A DNA stretch of 25,226 nucleotides from Clostridiales bacterium (GCA_003452395.1 DMOI01000022.1:1-25226); one strand, 5' to 3'; counted from the stretch's first letter, positions 15,308 to 23,448 are shown. Notes: generated by a model not told the origin, from the letters alone. Program-made: numbers and translations.

Positions 15308-17458
15308 ATGGGGCTTAATTTGCAATCAACAGACCCGAGCTTGCTAAATGACATGTTTAAAGTAGATAGGGATTCTCCGAATGACAAGATAATAGCATTT
15401 GCAGGTAATCCCAATGTCGGAAAGAGCACAGTATTTAATAGCTTGACGGGACTCAATCAACATACTGGAAACTGGGCAGGAAAAACTGTAACCAACGCAC
15501 AAGGGAAATATAAATATAAAGAAAATACGTTTATATTAGTTGATTTGCCGGGAACATATTCACTATCATCAAGCACGGCAGAAGAAGAGGTAGCCAGGGA
15601 TTTTATATGTTTTGGAGACGCAGATGCAACACTAATTATAACTGATGCTACGTGTTTAGAAAGAAATTTAAATTTAGTTTTACAAACGATTCAAACTACA
15701 GACAAGGTAGTTGTTTGTGTTAATTTAATAGATGAAGCAGCTAGAAAAAAGATAAAAATAGATTTCGATGTATTATCTAGTTTACTAGGAGTCCCGGTTA
15801 TAGCAACTAATGCAAGAGATAATAAAGGAACTGGGGAGCTCAAGATAGCGCTACATGATATTGTAAATGAAAATCAAGCAACAAATAAAATTAAGATTAT
15901 ATATGAAGAGGCTGTAGAAGAAGTAATTAACATGATAGAGTCAGTAATAAAAGATTTAGTGTCAGACAAAGTTGATAGTAGATGGCTTTCTTTAAAAATA
16001 ATAGAAGAAGATGAGAGCATCATAAAATCCTTGACAAAATATCTAGGATGTAATATTTATGAAAATAAGTCAGTTGTCAGCAAACTTAATATAGCAAAAA
16101 AGTATTTGAAAGAAAAAAATATAAGCAATAACGATTTAAGAGATAGTTTGATTTCAAGCGTATTACATAAATCAGAAGAAATTAGTAAGGAGGTAGTTTC
16201 CTATGAAAATAACACATATAACAATTTTGACAGAAATGTAGATAAAATTATTACGTCAAGGTTAATAGGTATTCCTGTTATGATTCTTTTACTAGGAATA
16301 GTACTATGGCTGACTATCGCAGGTGCAAATTATCCATCTGAAGTCTTAGCAAAATTCCTTTTTGGGATAGAAGGATTTTTGGGAGATCTTTTGAATTCTA
16401 TAAATACACCACTGTGGCTGAGTGGATTACTGATTATGGGAGTTTATAGAACACTTGCATGGGTTGTAGCGGTAATGCTCCCTCCAATGGCAATATTTTT
16501 TCCATTATTTACATTACTAGAAGACTTAGGTTATTTACCAAGGGTAGCATTTAATTTAGACAATTTTTTTAAGAAGGCTTGTGCACATGGAAAACAAGCA
16601 TTAACTATGTGCATGGGCTTTGGATGCAATGCCGTAGGTGTTGTTGGATGTAGGATAATAGATTCACCTAGAGAAAGGCTTATTGCTATAATAACTAACA
16701 ATTTTGTACCATGTAATGGACGGTTTCCAACCTTGATCGCAATAATCACAATATTTTTTGCAGGAATTGCTAAAGGGCCGTTACAATCTTTAATATGTAC
16801 ATTAATATTGACAGTAGTTATAGTAATCGGTGTAGTAATGACTTTAACAATATCGAAACTACTCTCGAGGACCATACTTAAAGGACTACCATCATCTTTC
16901 ACACTTGAGCTGCCCCCTTATAGAAAGCCACAAATAGGTAGAATAATAGTTAGGTCTATATTAGACAGAACAATATTTGTACTTGGTCGCGCAATGGCAG
17001 TAGCAGCACCTGCTGGACTCATCATTTGGACGATGGCTAACGTACAAATAAATGATATAAGCCTCCTAGCCTACTCAGCAGGATTTTTTGATCCTTTTGC
17101 AAAACTAATAGGACTTGATGGATATATATTAATGGCTTTTATATTAGGTTTTCCTGCAAATGAAATTGTTTTCCCAATAATTATTATGAGCTATATGGCT
17201 ACAGGAAATTTATTTCAGCTTAATGACCTGAGCCAGTTAAGAGAAATACTAGTGTCAAACGGATGGACTTGGTTAACAGCTATATGCGTAATGTTATTTT
17301 CGCTGATGCATTTCCCATGTGCCACAACATGTTGGACTATAAGGAAAGAGACACAAAGCCTAAAATGGACAGTGATTTCTTTTTTAGTACCTACGGTAAT
17401 AGGGATGACAATTTGCTTTGTATTTGCAAATGCAGTTAGATTGATGGGACTAATATAG
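15308..17458 (+). CDS. feoB: Ferrous iron transporter FeoB
   Basis: A 716-residue iron permease. The N-terminal G domain shows G1 GNPNVGKST (33-41), G3 DLPG (79-82) and G4 NLID (139-142). An alpha-helical spacer domain follows to about 310, then a membrane core with two Gate-type halves, the conserved LLEDLGYLPRVAF, MGFGCNAVG (around 436-443) and NNFVPCNGRFP (around 464-473) motifs. The last sequence is the clostridial variant of the FeoB core, with cysteines 440 and 469 placed in the membrane pore. It imports Fe(II) under anaerobic conditions, controlled by nucleotide binding. AAGGAG lies 11 bases before the ATG. There is no feoC; the operon ends in the palindrome at 17463. Confidence 0.95.
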   Translation: MGLNLQSTDPSLLNDMFKVDRDSPNDKIIAFAGNPNVGKSTVFNSLTGLNQHTGNWAGKTVTNAQGKYKYKENTFILVDLPGTYSLSSSTAEEEVARDFICFGDADATLIITDATCLERNLNLVLQTIQTTDKVVVCVNLIDEAARKKIKIDFDVLSSLLGVPVIATNARDNKGTGELKIALHDIVNENQATNKIKIIYEEAVEEVINMIESVIKDLVSDKVDSRWLSLKIIEEDESIIKSLTKYLGCNIYENKSVVSKLNIAKKYLKEKNISNNDLRDSLISSVLHKSEEISKEVVSYENNTYNNFDRNVDKIITSRLIGIPVMILLLGIVLWLTIAGANYPSEVLAKFLFGIEGFLGDLLNSINTPLWLSGLLIMGVYRTLAWVVAVMLPPMAIFFPLFTLLEDLGYLPRVAFNLDNFFKKACAHGKQALTMCMGFGCNAVGVVGCRIIDSPRERLIAIITNNFVPCNGRFPTLIAIITIFFAGIAKGPLQSLICTLILTVVIVIGVVMTLTISKLLSRTILKGLPSSFTLELPPYRKPQIGRIIVRSILDRTIFVLGRAMAVAAPAGLIIWTMANVQINDISLLAYSAGFFDPFAKLIGLDGYILMAFILGFPANEIVFPIIIMSYMATGNLFQLNDLSQLREILVSNGWTWLTAICVMLFSLMHFPCATTCWTIRKETQSLKWTVISFLVPTVIGMTICFVFANAVRLMGLI

Positions 17459-17462
17459 ATAG

Positions 17463-17506
17463 TAATAAAATAAAGAAGCGTGCATGCACGCTTCTTTATT
17501 TTATTA
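17463..17506. terminator. Perfect 44-bp palindromic bidirectional terminator
   Basis: TAATAAAATAAAGAAGCGTGCA is followed at once by its exact complement, so A-rich and T-rich sides flank a GC core GAAGCGTGCATGCACGCTTC. The right end includes the stop codon of cotJC. It serves feoB on + and the cotJ operon on minus. Confidence 0.9.
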
Positions 17507-18076
17507 TAAGTATTTTTTAGTATCTTTATATTCCTGAACTCCCATTAATGCTTCACCAAAACGTTGAAAGTGAACAACTTCTCTCTCACGCAAGAATTTC
17601 AAAGTGTCGGTTACACCTGGATCATCAGAAAGTTGGATTAAGTACTCGTATGTTGATCTAGCTTTTTGTTCTGCAGCCATATCTTCGTATAAATTAGTAA
17701 TTGGATCTTCTTTAGATTGTATATAAGCCGCTGTCCATGGATGACCTGCTGCGTTACCAGGGAATGGGCTTCTGCCATGGTTTGCAAAATGAGCCTCGAA
17801 AGGTGTACCTTTGATTTTTTCAACAGGTGCATCTTTAACGAGTTTCCATACTAATGTTTCTATTATTTCCCAGTGTGCTAACTCTTCTGTACCTATGTCT
17901 GTAAGAGTAGCTATTGATTCTTTGGTTGGCATAACAAATCGTTGAGTAAGATATCTTATACCAGCTGCTAGTTCACCATCCGCCCCACCAAACTGCTCCA
18001 TAATCATTTGTGCTAAAGCAGGGTTAGTAGTATCTACTTTAACAGGGTATTCTAATTTTTTTTCATATATCCACAT
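17504..18076 (-). CDS. cotJC: Spore coat protein CotJC, manganese-catalase family
   Basis: A 190-residue ferritin-like di-manganese protein. Aligning it by eye with bacterial manganese catalases places the metal ligands at Glu35 (GELAAG), Glu65 and His68 (EELAHWE), Glu136 (AAEQKAR) and His169 (REVVHFQ), all present, so peroxide-degrading activity is plausible. CotJC belongs to the inner coat of spores. The start ATG has GGAGGT six bases upstream. It is the last gene of the cotJABC operon, which in bacilli and clostridia is transcribed in the mother cell. Its stop codon lies within the terminator palindrome shared with feoB. Confidence 0.95.
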   Translation of the reverse strand: MWIYEKKLEYPVKVDTTNPALAQMIMEQFGGADGELAAGIRYLTQRFVMPTKESIATLTDIGTEELAHWEIIETLVWKLVKDAPVEKIKGTPFEAHFANHGRSPFPGNAAGHPWTAAYIQSKEDPITNLYEDMAAEQKARSTYEYLIQLSDDPGVTDTLKFLREREVVHFQRFGEALMGVQEYKDTKKYL

Positions 18077-18097
18077 ATATTTACCTCCATTATAATT

Positions 18098-18391
18098 TTA
18101 TACTTCCCATGGCCAAGGTGATTCAACCCATTGCCATGGATACTTGCTTGGTGCGGAACCGAAATTTGCAAATGGGCCAAATCTCAATCGATATTCTTTT
18201 TTTAGTTTTGACAACTCAACAGTATACATATTATAATCGTTTAATGCCATTTGGTTATCAGGATGTGTATCTAAAAAAAGATTTAAATCAACTGTTGCAA
18301 ATTCAAGCTTCTGTATTTCCAGTAATAAATCTTCATAACTTAAATTTTCTGTATTAGCTTTGCCGTAGTTTTCGTTATTGTTCTCCATCAT
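18098..18391 (-). CDS. cotJB: Spore coat protein CotJB
   Basis: A 97-residue soluble protein with the CotJB hallmarks LLLEIQKLEFATVDLNLFLDTHPDNQ and a tryptophan- and proline-rich end (YPWQWVESPWPWEV). It has a poorly conserved, asparagine-rich head. The ATG at 18391 has GGAGGT six bases upstream; a second ATG follows immediately. CotJB is needed together with CotJA and CotJC for coat assembly in related spore formers. It lies between cotJA (15-base gap) and cotJC (21-base gap). Confidence 0.93.
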   Translation of the reverse strand: MMENNNENYGKANTENLSYEDLLLEIQKLEFATVDLNLFLDTHPDNQMALNDYNMYTVELSKLKKEYRLRFGPFANFGSAPSKYPWQWVESPWPWEV

Positions 18392-18406
18392 TTTAATACC
18401 TCCTAA

Positions 18407-18619
18407 CTAATATTTTTTTCCAACCATATAAGGATCATAAAGGTTTGGGAAAAGTGTTCCTTTTTTCAATGCTTCATCTAATGGAAATTTATCCGTATAA
18501 GGTTGATCTACTACAATAACCTTAGGCAATCTCGATTCTTCTGTGCCTAGCAGCTGCTCATTCATTATATTATTATCCATAACATTATCATCCATAATAT
18601 TATCTTCTCTGTATCTCAT
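18407..18619 (-). CDS. cotJA: Spore coat-associated protein CotJA
   Basis: A 70-residue protein ending in the CotJA signature: VVDQPYTDKFPLDEALKKGT followed by LFPNLYDPYM. An upstream extension of the frame to 18661 exists, but AAGGAG lies eight bases before the ATG at 18619, so I take that start. The head contains three near-repeats of MDDN/MDNN (residues 9-20), reflected in the DNA as repeated CCATAATATTATC-like units. It is the first gene of the cotJABC operon. A mother-cell sigma-E or sigma-K promoter is expected upstream, but I could not identify one with confidence. Confidence 0.88.
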   Translation of the reverse strand: MRYREDNIMDDNVMDNNIMNEQLLGTEESRLPKVIVVDQPYTDKFPLDEALKKGTLFPNLYDPYMVGKKY

Positions 18620-18860
18620 AAACTCACTCCTTTTGAAAAAATTACAGACATGATATTTCATAAAAATGTCTATTTAAATAGTATTCAATGCTTTTAAAAA
18701 AATACTTAAAAACTAATTATAATGTAAAATAAGACAGGCATGACATGTTATATATTTTAATATATGCTTTAGATAATCTCAAAATATAAAAAAACAAAAT
18801 GTAAGGTTATAACATTTTATTATATACATATTAATAAACTGATAACATAATGGCATTTAT

Positions 18861-18878
18861 TATAGAGCCAATTCTATA
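18861..18878 (+). promoter_or_regulatory. Hairpin next to the ribosome binding site of the DUF2935 gene
   Basis: TATAGA (18861-18866) pairs with TCTATA (18873-18878), directly before the GGGGGG ribosome binding site. It lies in the AT-rich 270-bp divergent region between cotJA and the DUF2935 gene, which also holds AAAATGT/ACATTTT at 18796-18818. A role in translation control is possible but unproven. Confidence 0.25.
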
Positions 18879-18889
18879 GGGGGGATATT

Positions 18890-19819
18890 ATGTTAAGTGG
18901 TACTCAGTTTATAAAGCAATCAGTAAGTTTACATTTATTTTTTGCAAGGATAATGAAGGAACACGCAATATTTATGAAATTAGGGTTTACGCCTAAAAAT
19001 TCAACTTTTGCTGAACAAGCGGATGATTTCAATGTAAAATTTGAAGCACTATTAAAGGAAGTAGTAGATTTGTCAAAGGGTGTTGTAAGTCCTGATGTAC
19101 TTAAATCAGGAGAAATTGTTACGCCATACACACTAAATGCGGAGAAGGCAACACAGTATTTTACCGGAGTAAAAATAGATACAAAAATAACAGTAGAAGA
19201 AGCTATATTAAATGGACATATCTCGGTAGAACCAAATCCAACGCTTGAAAGCAAGTTAGGGATGGTAAACAAGAAAGCAATAGAACTAATTTCTGGACTA
19301 ATACAACTTAAAAAGATGGTTCTGTCAGATGTATTAAGCTGCAAAATAACTACATCCAATTATCCAATGATGCTTGAACATATAACAGAAGAAGCAGAGC
19401 TCTATCTTCACATGGTAAAAAAATTGCAAAATCAAGAAGAAATTGATTCAGAAAAGCAATCGTTAAATCAGATAATCTTCTGGAATGAAATTATGGCTGA
19501 ACATTCTAAATTTATAAGAGGGCTACTTGACCCATCTGAAAATGAGCTAATTAAACTTGCAAACAAATTTGCAAACGAATTTGATAAACTAGAAGAAGAA
19601 TCAAAAGCTGCAATCAGCACACCAAGGAAGATAGACAAAGTAACCCGCGATAGCCTAAAATGCACAAAAGAAATACAAGATTTCAAAACACAAGGAACGC
19701 AAGGAATACTCACATGTAAAATAAAATCAATTATAATACCTCTACTAAGTGATCATGTTCTTCGTGAAGCTAATCATTACTTGAGGTTACTGAAGAAATA
19801 TAATAGAATTGAACAATAG
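18890..19819 (+). CDS. DUF2935 protein, tandem ferritin-like four-helix bundles
   Basis: A 309-residue helical protein made of two related halves, each carrying ExxH-like pairs: KEHAIFMKLGF (Glu24-His25), LEHITEEAELYLH (Glu163-His164, Glu170), AEHSKFIRGLLDPSE (Glu204-His205) and SDHVLREANHYLRLL (Asp288-His289, Glu293, His296). This is the DUF2935 pattern of clostridia and bacilli, whose members are suspected metal-binding or spore-associated proteins. It is transcribed divergently from cotJABC, another ferritin-like spore operon, which suggests sporulation expression. The ATG has a GGGGGG site five bases upstream. A clear terminator follows. The biochemical function is unknown. Confidence 0.85.
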   Translation: MLSGTQFIKQSVSLHLFFARIMKEHAIFMKLGFTPKNSTFAEQADDFNVKFEALLKEVVDLSKGVVSPDVLKSGEIVTPYTLNAEKATQYFTGVKIDTKITVEEAILNGHISVEPNPTLESKLGMVNKKAIELISGLIQLKKMVLSDVLSCKITTSNYPMMLEHITEEAELYLHMVKKLQNQEEIDSEKQSLNQIIFWNEIMAEHSKFIRGLLDPSENELIKLANKFANEFDKLEEESKAAISTPRKIDKVTRDSLKCTKEIQDFKTQGTQGILTCKIKSIIIPLLSDHVLREANHYLRLLKKYNRIEQ

Positions 19820-19824
19820 ATTGT

Positions 19825-19870
19825 AGGCTTGGGATATGGTGGGTTAAATGCCGTATCGCAAGCCTTTTTT
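19825..19870 (+). terminator. Rho-independent terminator after the DUF2935 gene
   Basis: AGGCTTGGGATATGG pairs with CCGTATCGCAAGCCT (13 of 15 positions) and runs into six T residues. Confidence 0.88.
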
Positions 19871-20177
19871 GTGTGTTGACATACTTGGTTTGTGTACTTT
19901 TGGAAATTAGGTGTAGGGGGTTATTGTAGATGTTGGATATGTAGTTCATCTTTAAAAACTTGAGGGTAAAAATAAGATTAGAAGATATGATGTTGTTTAA
20001 AGTTTTTGGGATGAAAAAAATAAATACAAAACCATTGTCATATTATATTTTATAATATATAATAAAGATAAATAATGGAAACAGGAAGGATGATTGTGGA
20101 TAGAGGGGAATGGAGAAGAGGTAAGGGGAAGTGATGAGCTATTGTATGGTGGGTGTGGTGGGGAGATACTTCTATGT

Positions 20178-20219
20178 ACGATGCATGTTGAGTCGGTAGT
20201 GAAATTGGTGAGAAAGTAG
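20178..20219 (+). pseudogene. Relic A: C-terminal end of an RlmD/RumA-type 23S rRNA methyltransferase gene (probable attachment-site core)
   Basis: The frame reads TMHVESVVKLVRK then stop. TrmA/RlmD-family uracil methyltransferases end in a conserved T-x-H-[VL]-E-x-V-x-L-x-x-R-K pattern close to their stop codon, which this fits exactly. Nothing upstream belongs to that gene. Comparison with relic B at 23346 shows 28 identities in 33 bases, and four of five mismatches fall on third codon positions, so both descend from translated genes. Elements inserting at the 3' end of rumA leave such fragments. Confidence 0.55.
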
Positions 20220-20258
20220 GCGATTTTACTGGGCTTGAGGGGTGTTGTTGAGGTGAAT

Positions 20259-20298
20259 GATAACCGTTTGATAACCAAAAGTTGAAGTGGTTATCAAA
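20259..20298. repeat. GATAACC cluster 1
   Basis: Two direct GATAACC motifs start at 20259 and 20270 (11 bp apart), followed by the inverse GGTTATC at 20289. The second and third form an 11-bp perfect hairpin TTTGATAACCA/TGGTTATCAAA with a 10-base loop. The same layout recurs at 23478-23519. Confidence 0.75.
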
Positions 20299-20360
20299 AT
20301 TAAGAGCTGAAAAGCCTATAAAATCGTTAATAAGTTTGGCAAAAGATGAAATCTGGTGTG

Positions 20361-20382
20361 GTTTCCACATGCGGAGTAAAAG
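20361..20382 (+). repeat. GTTTCC box, copy A
   Basis: GTTTCCACATGCGGAGTAAAAG matches 23449-23470 at 18 aligned positions with one inserted base. Both are preceded by TTTGG(C/T)AAAA some 10-25 bases earlier. It is a conserved non-coding box, here 25 bases before the PIN-type gene. Confidence 0.6.
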
Positions 20383-20406
20383 TAAATTAATAGGTGGTGA
20401 GCAAGT

Positions 20407-21699
20407 ATGGATTTTAATATTGACCCCAGGATTTTTATAAGTAAACCTTATATTAAATGTCCAAAGTGTGAAGAAAATAATACTTATGGAGTACTATCTA
20501 TACATGGACATAGTTATACAAGAAGATGCAATATGTGCTGGCATACAGAGAGTTATGCATTGCCAAAGCTTAGCAAAAAAATAATATATCTGGATCAATT
20601 CATGATAAGTAACATGATGAAAAATGTTACCCCGAATAATACAAATAGTGATCCTAATGGAGAGTTTTATAAAACGGCATTTGATAAATTGAGCTATTTA
20701 ACAAAACTTCAAGTAATAATATGTCCAGATTCATATATGCATTATCAAGAATCAGTGGTGTCTTCAAACTATGAATATCTTAAAAATATGTATAAAACTT
20801 TATCAAATGGAATTCGATTTGAGCATATGGATACCATAGCTAGATTTCATTTAGTTTCTGGATTCAAAAAATGGTTAAATATGGAGGATGTTATAATTTT
20901 ATCAAGAGACAATGTGTGTAATGGTTATAATGATTGGCAAGATAGATTAAGAATAGATATTAATATGAACATGGAAATAAGAGATCGAGAATATCTAGCA
21001 AAATCAAAAAATAGTCTAGATTCAGTTTTGACAGGCTTATTTAAATATTGGCAGTCGATAAATTTATTTAATTTTGATGAAATATACAAGAAAGAAATGT
21101 TCTCTTTGAGTGATCTCTACATTAATAAATATTTAGATTTTTTTAATAAGAGCTTAAGGATGATGGCAGGAGATAATAATATTAATATAGATGAAATAAT
21201 CGGGAATGAACAAATTACAATAGTTACAGAGATGATGGACGCAATCAATGAAGATGAATTAGATGTAGTAAAAAAATTAATGAAAATAAAAGAGTATCTT
21301 TTATGTAAAGATATTGCTGCTATACCGCATCATAGAATAGCTTGTCTGATGTGGGCTGGAATTGCCAGAAAGGCAGCGGCAGGGCAGAAGAAGATGCAGA
21401 ATGTAAGTATAGTAAATGATATAAAAGTAATTTCTACATATTTACCCTATTGTGATTCGATGTTTATAGACAATGAATGTGCAAAATTGCTAAGTGATGA
21501 ACCAGTAAATTCTAGAATTGGATTTGATACAAAAGTATTTTCATTATCAAGTAAAAATAATTTTCTGAGTTACTTGGACGATATAAAAGAAGAAGTAACT
21601 CAAGAGCATCTAGATCTTGTTGTAGAGTTATATGGGGATACGTGGCTAAAAGGGGAGTATTATATTCCAGAAGAGATAACTACTAAAGCTAATCAGTAA
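20407..21699 (+). CDS. Zinc-ribbon protein with probable PIN-like nuclease domain
   Basis: A 430-residue soluble protein that I do not recognise as a named family. It opens with a zinc ribbon, KCPKC (Cys18, Cys21) and RCNMC (Cys41, Cys44). Then follows a strand-type motif IIYLDQFMIS with Asp63, a CPDSYMHYQES segment with Asp108 and Glu115, and near the end NDIKVISTYLPYCDSMFIDN with Asp338, Asp350 and Asp355. This order of acidic residues on hydrophobic strands is the layout of PIN-domain ribonucleases with a long helical insertion (about 125-330). I infer a metal-dependent RNase with a nucleic-acid-binding ribbon. It starts 31 bases before the HEPN gene, and both lie between repeated boxes. 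The start ATG has a GGTGGTGAGC site upstream. Confidence 0.5.
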   Translation: MDFNIDPRIFISKPYIKCPKCEENNTYGVLSIHGHSYTRRCNMCWHTESYALPKLSKKIIYLDQFMISNMMKNVTPNNTNSDPNGEFYKTAFDKLSYLTKLQVIICPDSYMHYQESVVSSNYEYLKNMYKTLSNGIRFEHMDTIARFHLVSGFKKWLNMEDVIILSRDNVCNGYNDWQDRLRIDINMNMEIRDREYLAKSKNSLDSVLTGLFKYWQSINLFNFDEIYKKEMFSLSDLYINKYLDFFNKSLRMMAGDNNINIDEIIGNEQITIVTEMMDAINEDELDVVKKLMKIKEYLLCKDIAAIPHHRIACLMWAGIARKAAAGQKKMQNVSIVNDIKVISTYLPYCDSMFIDNECAKLLSDEPVNSRIGFDTKVFSLSSKNNFLSYLDDIKEEVTQEHLDLVVELYGDTWLKGEYYIPEEITTKANQ

Positions 21700-21730
21700 T
21701 ATAAAAAATAAGTCTGTGTAGGAGGCAAAG

Positions 21731-23110
21731 ATGGTAGGATATGTTGAGTATAAAGAAAAGAAGCATTACTTTGATTTTGATATCGAAACATATGAGTTAG
21801 ATCTAACTGATAGTGATATTGGTATTGATAATCTAAAAATGATCTTTAATAATAGTAATAAAGATGATACTCCAAACGATTTGCATGGCATAACTATGGA
21901 TAAAAGTAAAAAAATAATATTTCTATTGAATTTTAAGAACTCTTCTAATACTAATTTTAGAGTAACCAAGCATAAATTCAAGGTATATGCTTATTATGAA
22001 TTTGAAATAGATGAAGATATAAAAGTAGATGCATTATCATTTTATGGAAGAGAACTAGATTGTTTTTATGAAGTGGGAAGAGCATATAACAGTAATATAG
22101 ATATTACTGAAGGTAGTGTAAACTTAGAAGTAATTGAGTTTTCTAAGCTTGAGCAAAAAACGGAGTTTTTCATTAATGAAGATAAAGTTGAGGCAACATT
22201 AAATATAAGTCATCAATTGAACCATAGTTCTGCAACTCCATTAACTTTTGAAACGGAAATGAAATTTAAATTCAATACAATTAATAATTTGGAAAGAATA
22301 TTTGATATATATTATTGCGCAAAAAAGTTTTTGATGTACATAGCTTACAGAGAAAATGTAGAAATAAATAAAGTCGAACTTAAGGTTAAAACAGACAATG
22401 ACAAATATAAGAAAATAGGAAAATTGTTTATTTATTCTCAGAATCTTGGTGTTATTGAAAAAGAAAAAAATGTTTCTCAAAAAATAGTTAAATATGATCT
22501 AATAAAGGATATTTGGGGGGCAATAATTGAAAGTTTAAGTAACCACAAAATATATATAGAACATATTCCTTTTAATTCTATCGAAAAGAATAGAATTGAT
22601 CCGGCACGGTTTATTATAATAACTGCTGGATTCGAAAGGGAATTTATGATGTTTTATGGTGAGAACCTGAAAACAAGAGAAAATGAAATCTTTAAAAAAA
22701 TAAAGTCTGAACTAATTTCTAAAATTTCGGAGGTTAAAACAGAAAAAAGTAGTAAAGAAAAGAAATATGTTTCAAGTGCCGAAAGGTTTATTGAAAAATG
22801 GGATTTTAGTTTAGAAGATAAAATAAGGAGAAGCATTAAAGATTTTAAATATATTGTAGACTTATATGTAAAATATGTAAATGACGATGAATATAGAGAA
22901 GTTGATATACCGAAGAGGGTATCAGAACAAAGGAATAATTATGCCCATGGGAATATAGATGTGGAAATGAATGGATTGGTAGTATTAGACCTGAGATTAA
23001 TTGAAATTATTAATTATGCATTTGTTCTTAGAAAACTAGGGCAAGATGATAAAAGTATTTGTAAAACTGTTTTCCAGCTATTTTCAATAAAAATGATGAT
23101 AGATAATTGA
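21731..23110 (+). CDS. ApeA-like HEPN-domain protein, probable abortive-infection RNase
   Basis: A 459-residue protein. The C-terminal third is a helical HEPN domain: ARFIIITAGFEREFMMFYG, a charged helix (about 312-350) and RVSEQRNNYAHGN, whose Arg401 and His406 give the RxxxxH catalytic motif of HEPN RNases. The N-terminal 280 residues are rich in beta strands and finish with a segment like LERIFDIYYCAKKFLMYIAYRENVE in pattern, as in ApeA N-terminal domains, which sense phage or nucleotides in the HEPN antiphage proteins. AGGAGG lies five bases before the ATG. It is probably co-transcribed with the upstream PIN-type gene; together they would supply two different RNase folds. The call of HEPN is firm, of ApeA-like moderate. 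Confidence 0.65.
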   Translation: MVGYVEYKEKKHYFDFDIETYELDLTDSDIGIDNLKMIFNNSNKDDTPNDLHGITMDKSKKIIFLLNFKNSSNTNFRVTKHKFKVYAYYEFEIDEDIKVDALSFYGRELDCFYEVGRAYNSNIDITEGSVNLEVIEFSKLEQKTEFFINEDKVEATLNISHQLNHSSATPLTFETEMKFKFNTINNLERIFDIYYCAKKFLMYIAYRENVEINKVELKVKTDNDKYKKIGKLFIYSQNLGVIEKEKNVSQKIVKYDLIKDIWGAIIESLSNHKIYIEHIPFNSIEKNRIDPARFIIITAGFEREFMMFYGENLKTRENEIFKKIKSELISKISEVKTEKSSKEKKYVSSAERFIEKWDFSLEDKIRRSIKDFKYIVDLYVKYVNDDEYREVDIPKRVSEQRNNYAHGNIDVEMNGLVVLDLRLIEIINYAFVLRKLGQDDKSICKTVFQLFSIKMMIDN

Positions 23111-23166
23111 GCACAAAATTAAAAACATAAGTGCATAGAATATAATAGCTAATATGATAAACATTT

Positions 23167-23207
23167 GATAACCTAAATACCAAAACTATGATAACCAAAT
23201 GATAACC
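23167..23207. repeat. GATAACC cluster 2
   Basis: Direct GATAACC motifs start at 23167, 23190 and 23201. The last two are again 11 bp apart (GATAACC-AAAT-GATAACC). No inverse copy follows, unlike clusters 1 and 3. Confidence 0.7.
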
Positions 23208-23294
23208 GTGAGGAAAATACACCACAACATTCTGAGATATACCTAGATATAAAAAAATAAAAGTATCCCACATTTGCTACTGTCAAAAGGACTG

Positions 23295-23324
23295 TGAGAT
23301 ACTATGAGATATTGTGAGATATAG
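23295..23324. repeat. Three tandem 10-bp repeats TGAGATAnnn
   Basis: TGAGATACTA, TGAGATATTG and TGAGATATAG stand head to tail. Related units are at 23233-23250 and, paired again, at 23593-23612. The 10-bp period puts each copy on the same face of the helix. Confidence 0.65.
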
Positions 23325-23345
23325 GAAAATAAACGTTTGGGTGAT

Positions 23346-23396
23346 ACGATGCATGTGGAGACTGTGGTGAAGTTGGTAGGAAGCAAGAAATTATAA
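23346..23396 (+). pseudogene. Relic B: C-terminal end of an RlmD/RumA-type 23S rRNA methyltransferase gene (probable attachment-site core)
   Basis: The frame reads TMHVETVVKLVGSKKL then stop. It parallels relic A with synonymous differences (GTT/GTG, GTA/GTG, AAA/AAG) and one Ser/Thr change, and diverges after KLV. The flanking identity on the left begins sharply at TACGATGCATGT, with nothing of the methyltransferase before it. This is the picture expected at the edge of an integrated element that brought its own 3' end of the target gene. Confidence 0.55.
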
Positions 23397-23448
23397 ATGG
23401 CTAAATGCTTGCTGGATAAGGGACTTACGGTTTTGGTAAAATTAAACT

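Larger units (their letters stand above)
19871..20406. other. Left junction of the accessory region: non-coding, strand-skewed, with repeated boxes
   Basis: This 536-base stretch holds no intact gene. From about 20075 to 20165 the + strand is almost free of C and rich in G, including GGTGGGTGTGGTGGGG at 20148-20163, which could form a two-tetrad quadruplex. Then come the rRNA-methyltransferase-like relic (20178-20219), a GATAACC cluster with hairpin (20259-20298) and a GTTTCC box (20361-20382). All three recur around 23160-23520. Minus-strand open frames here are low-complexity shadows. Confidence 0.6.

Noticed and set aside
18904..19359. 151-codon minus-strand frame within the DUF2935 gene.
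   Set aside because: A shadow of a well-supported coding region, with low-complexity Ser/Phe composition.
20178..20219. Short peptide gene starting MHVES.
   Set aside because: No ribosome binding site precedes the ATG, and the same reading pattern in relic B with synonymous differences fits a gene-end relic better than a small gene.
19997..20370. Minus-strand open frames rich in Ser, Pro and His in the left junction.
   Set aside because: They mirror the G-rich strand skew, have no ribosome binding site or recognisable domain, and overlap each other in different frames.
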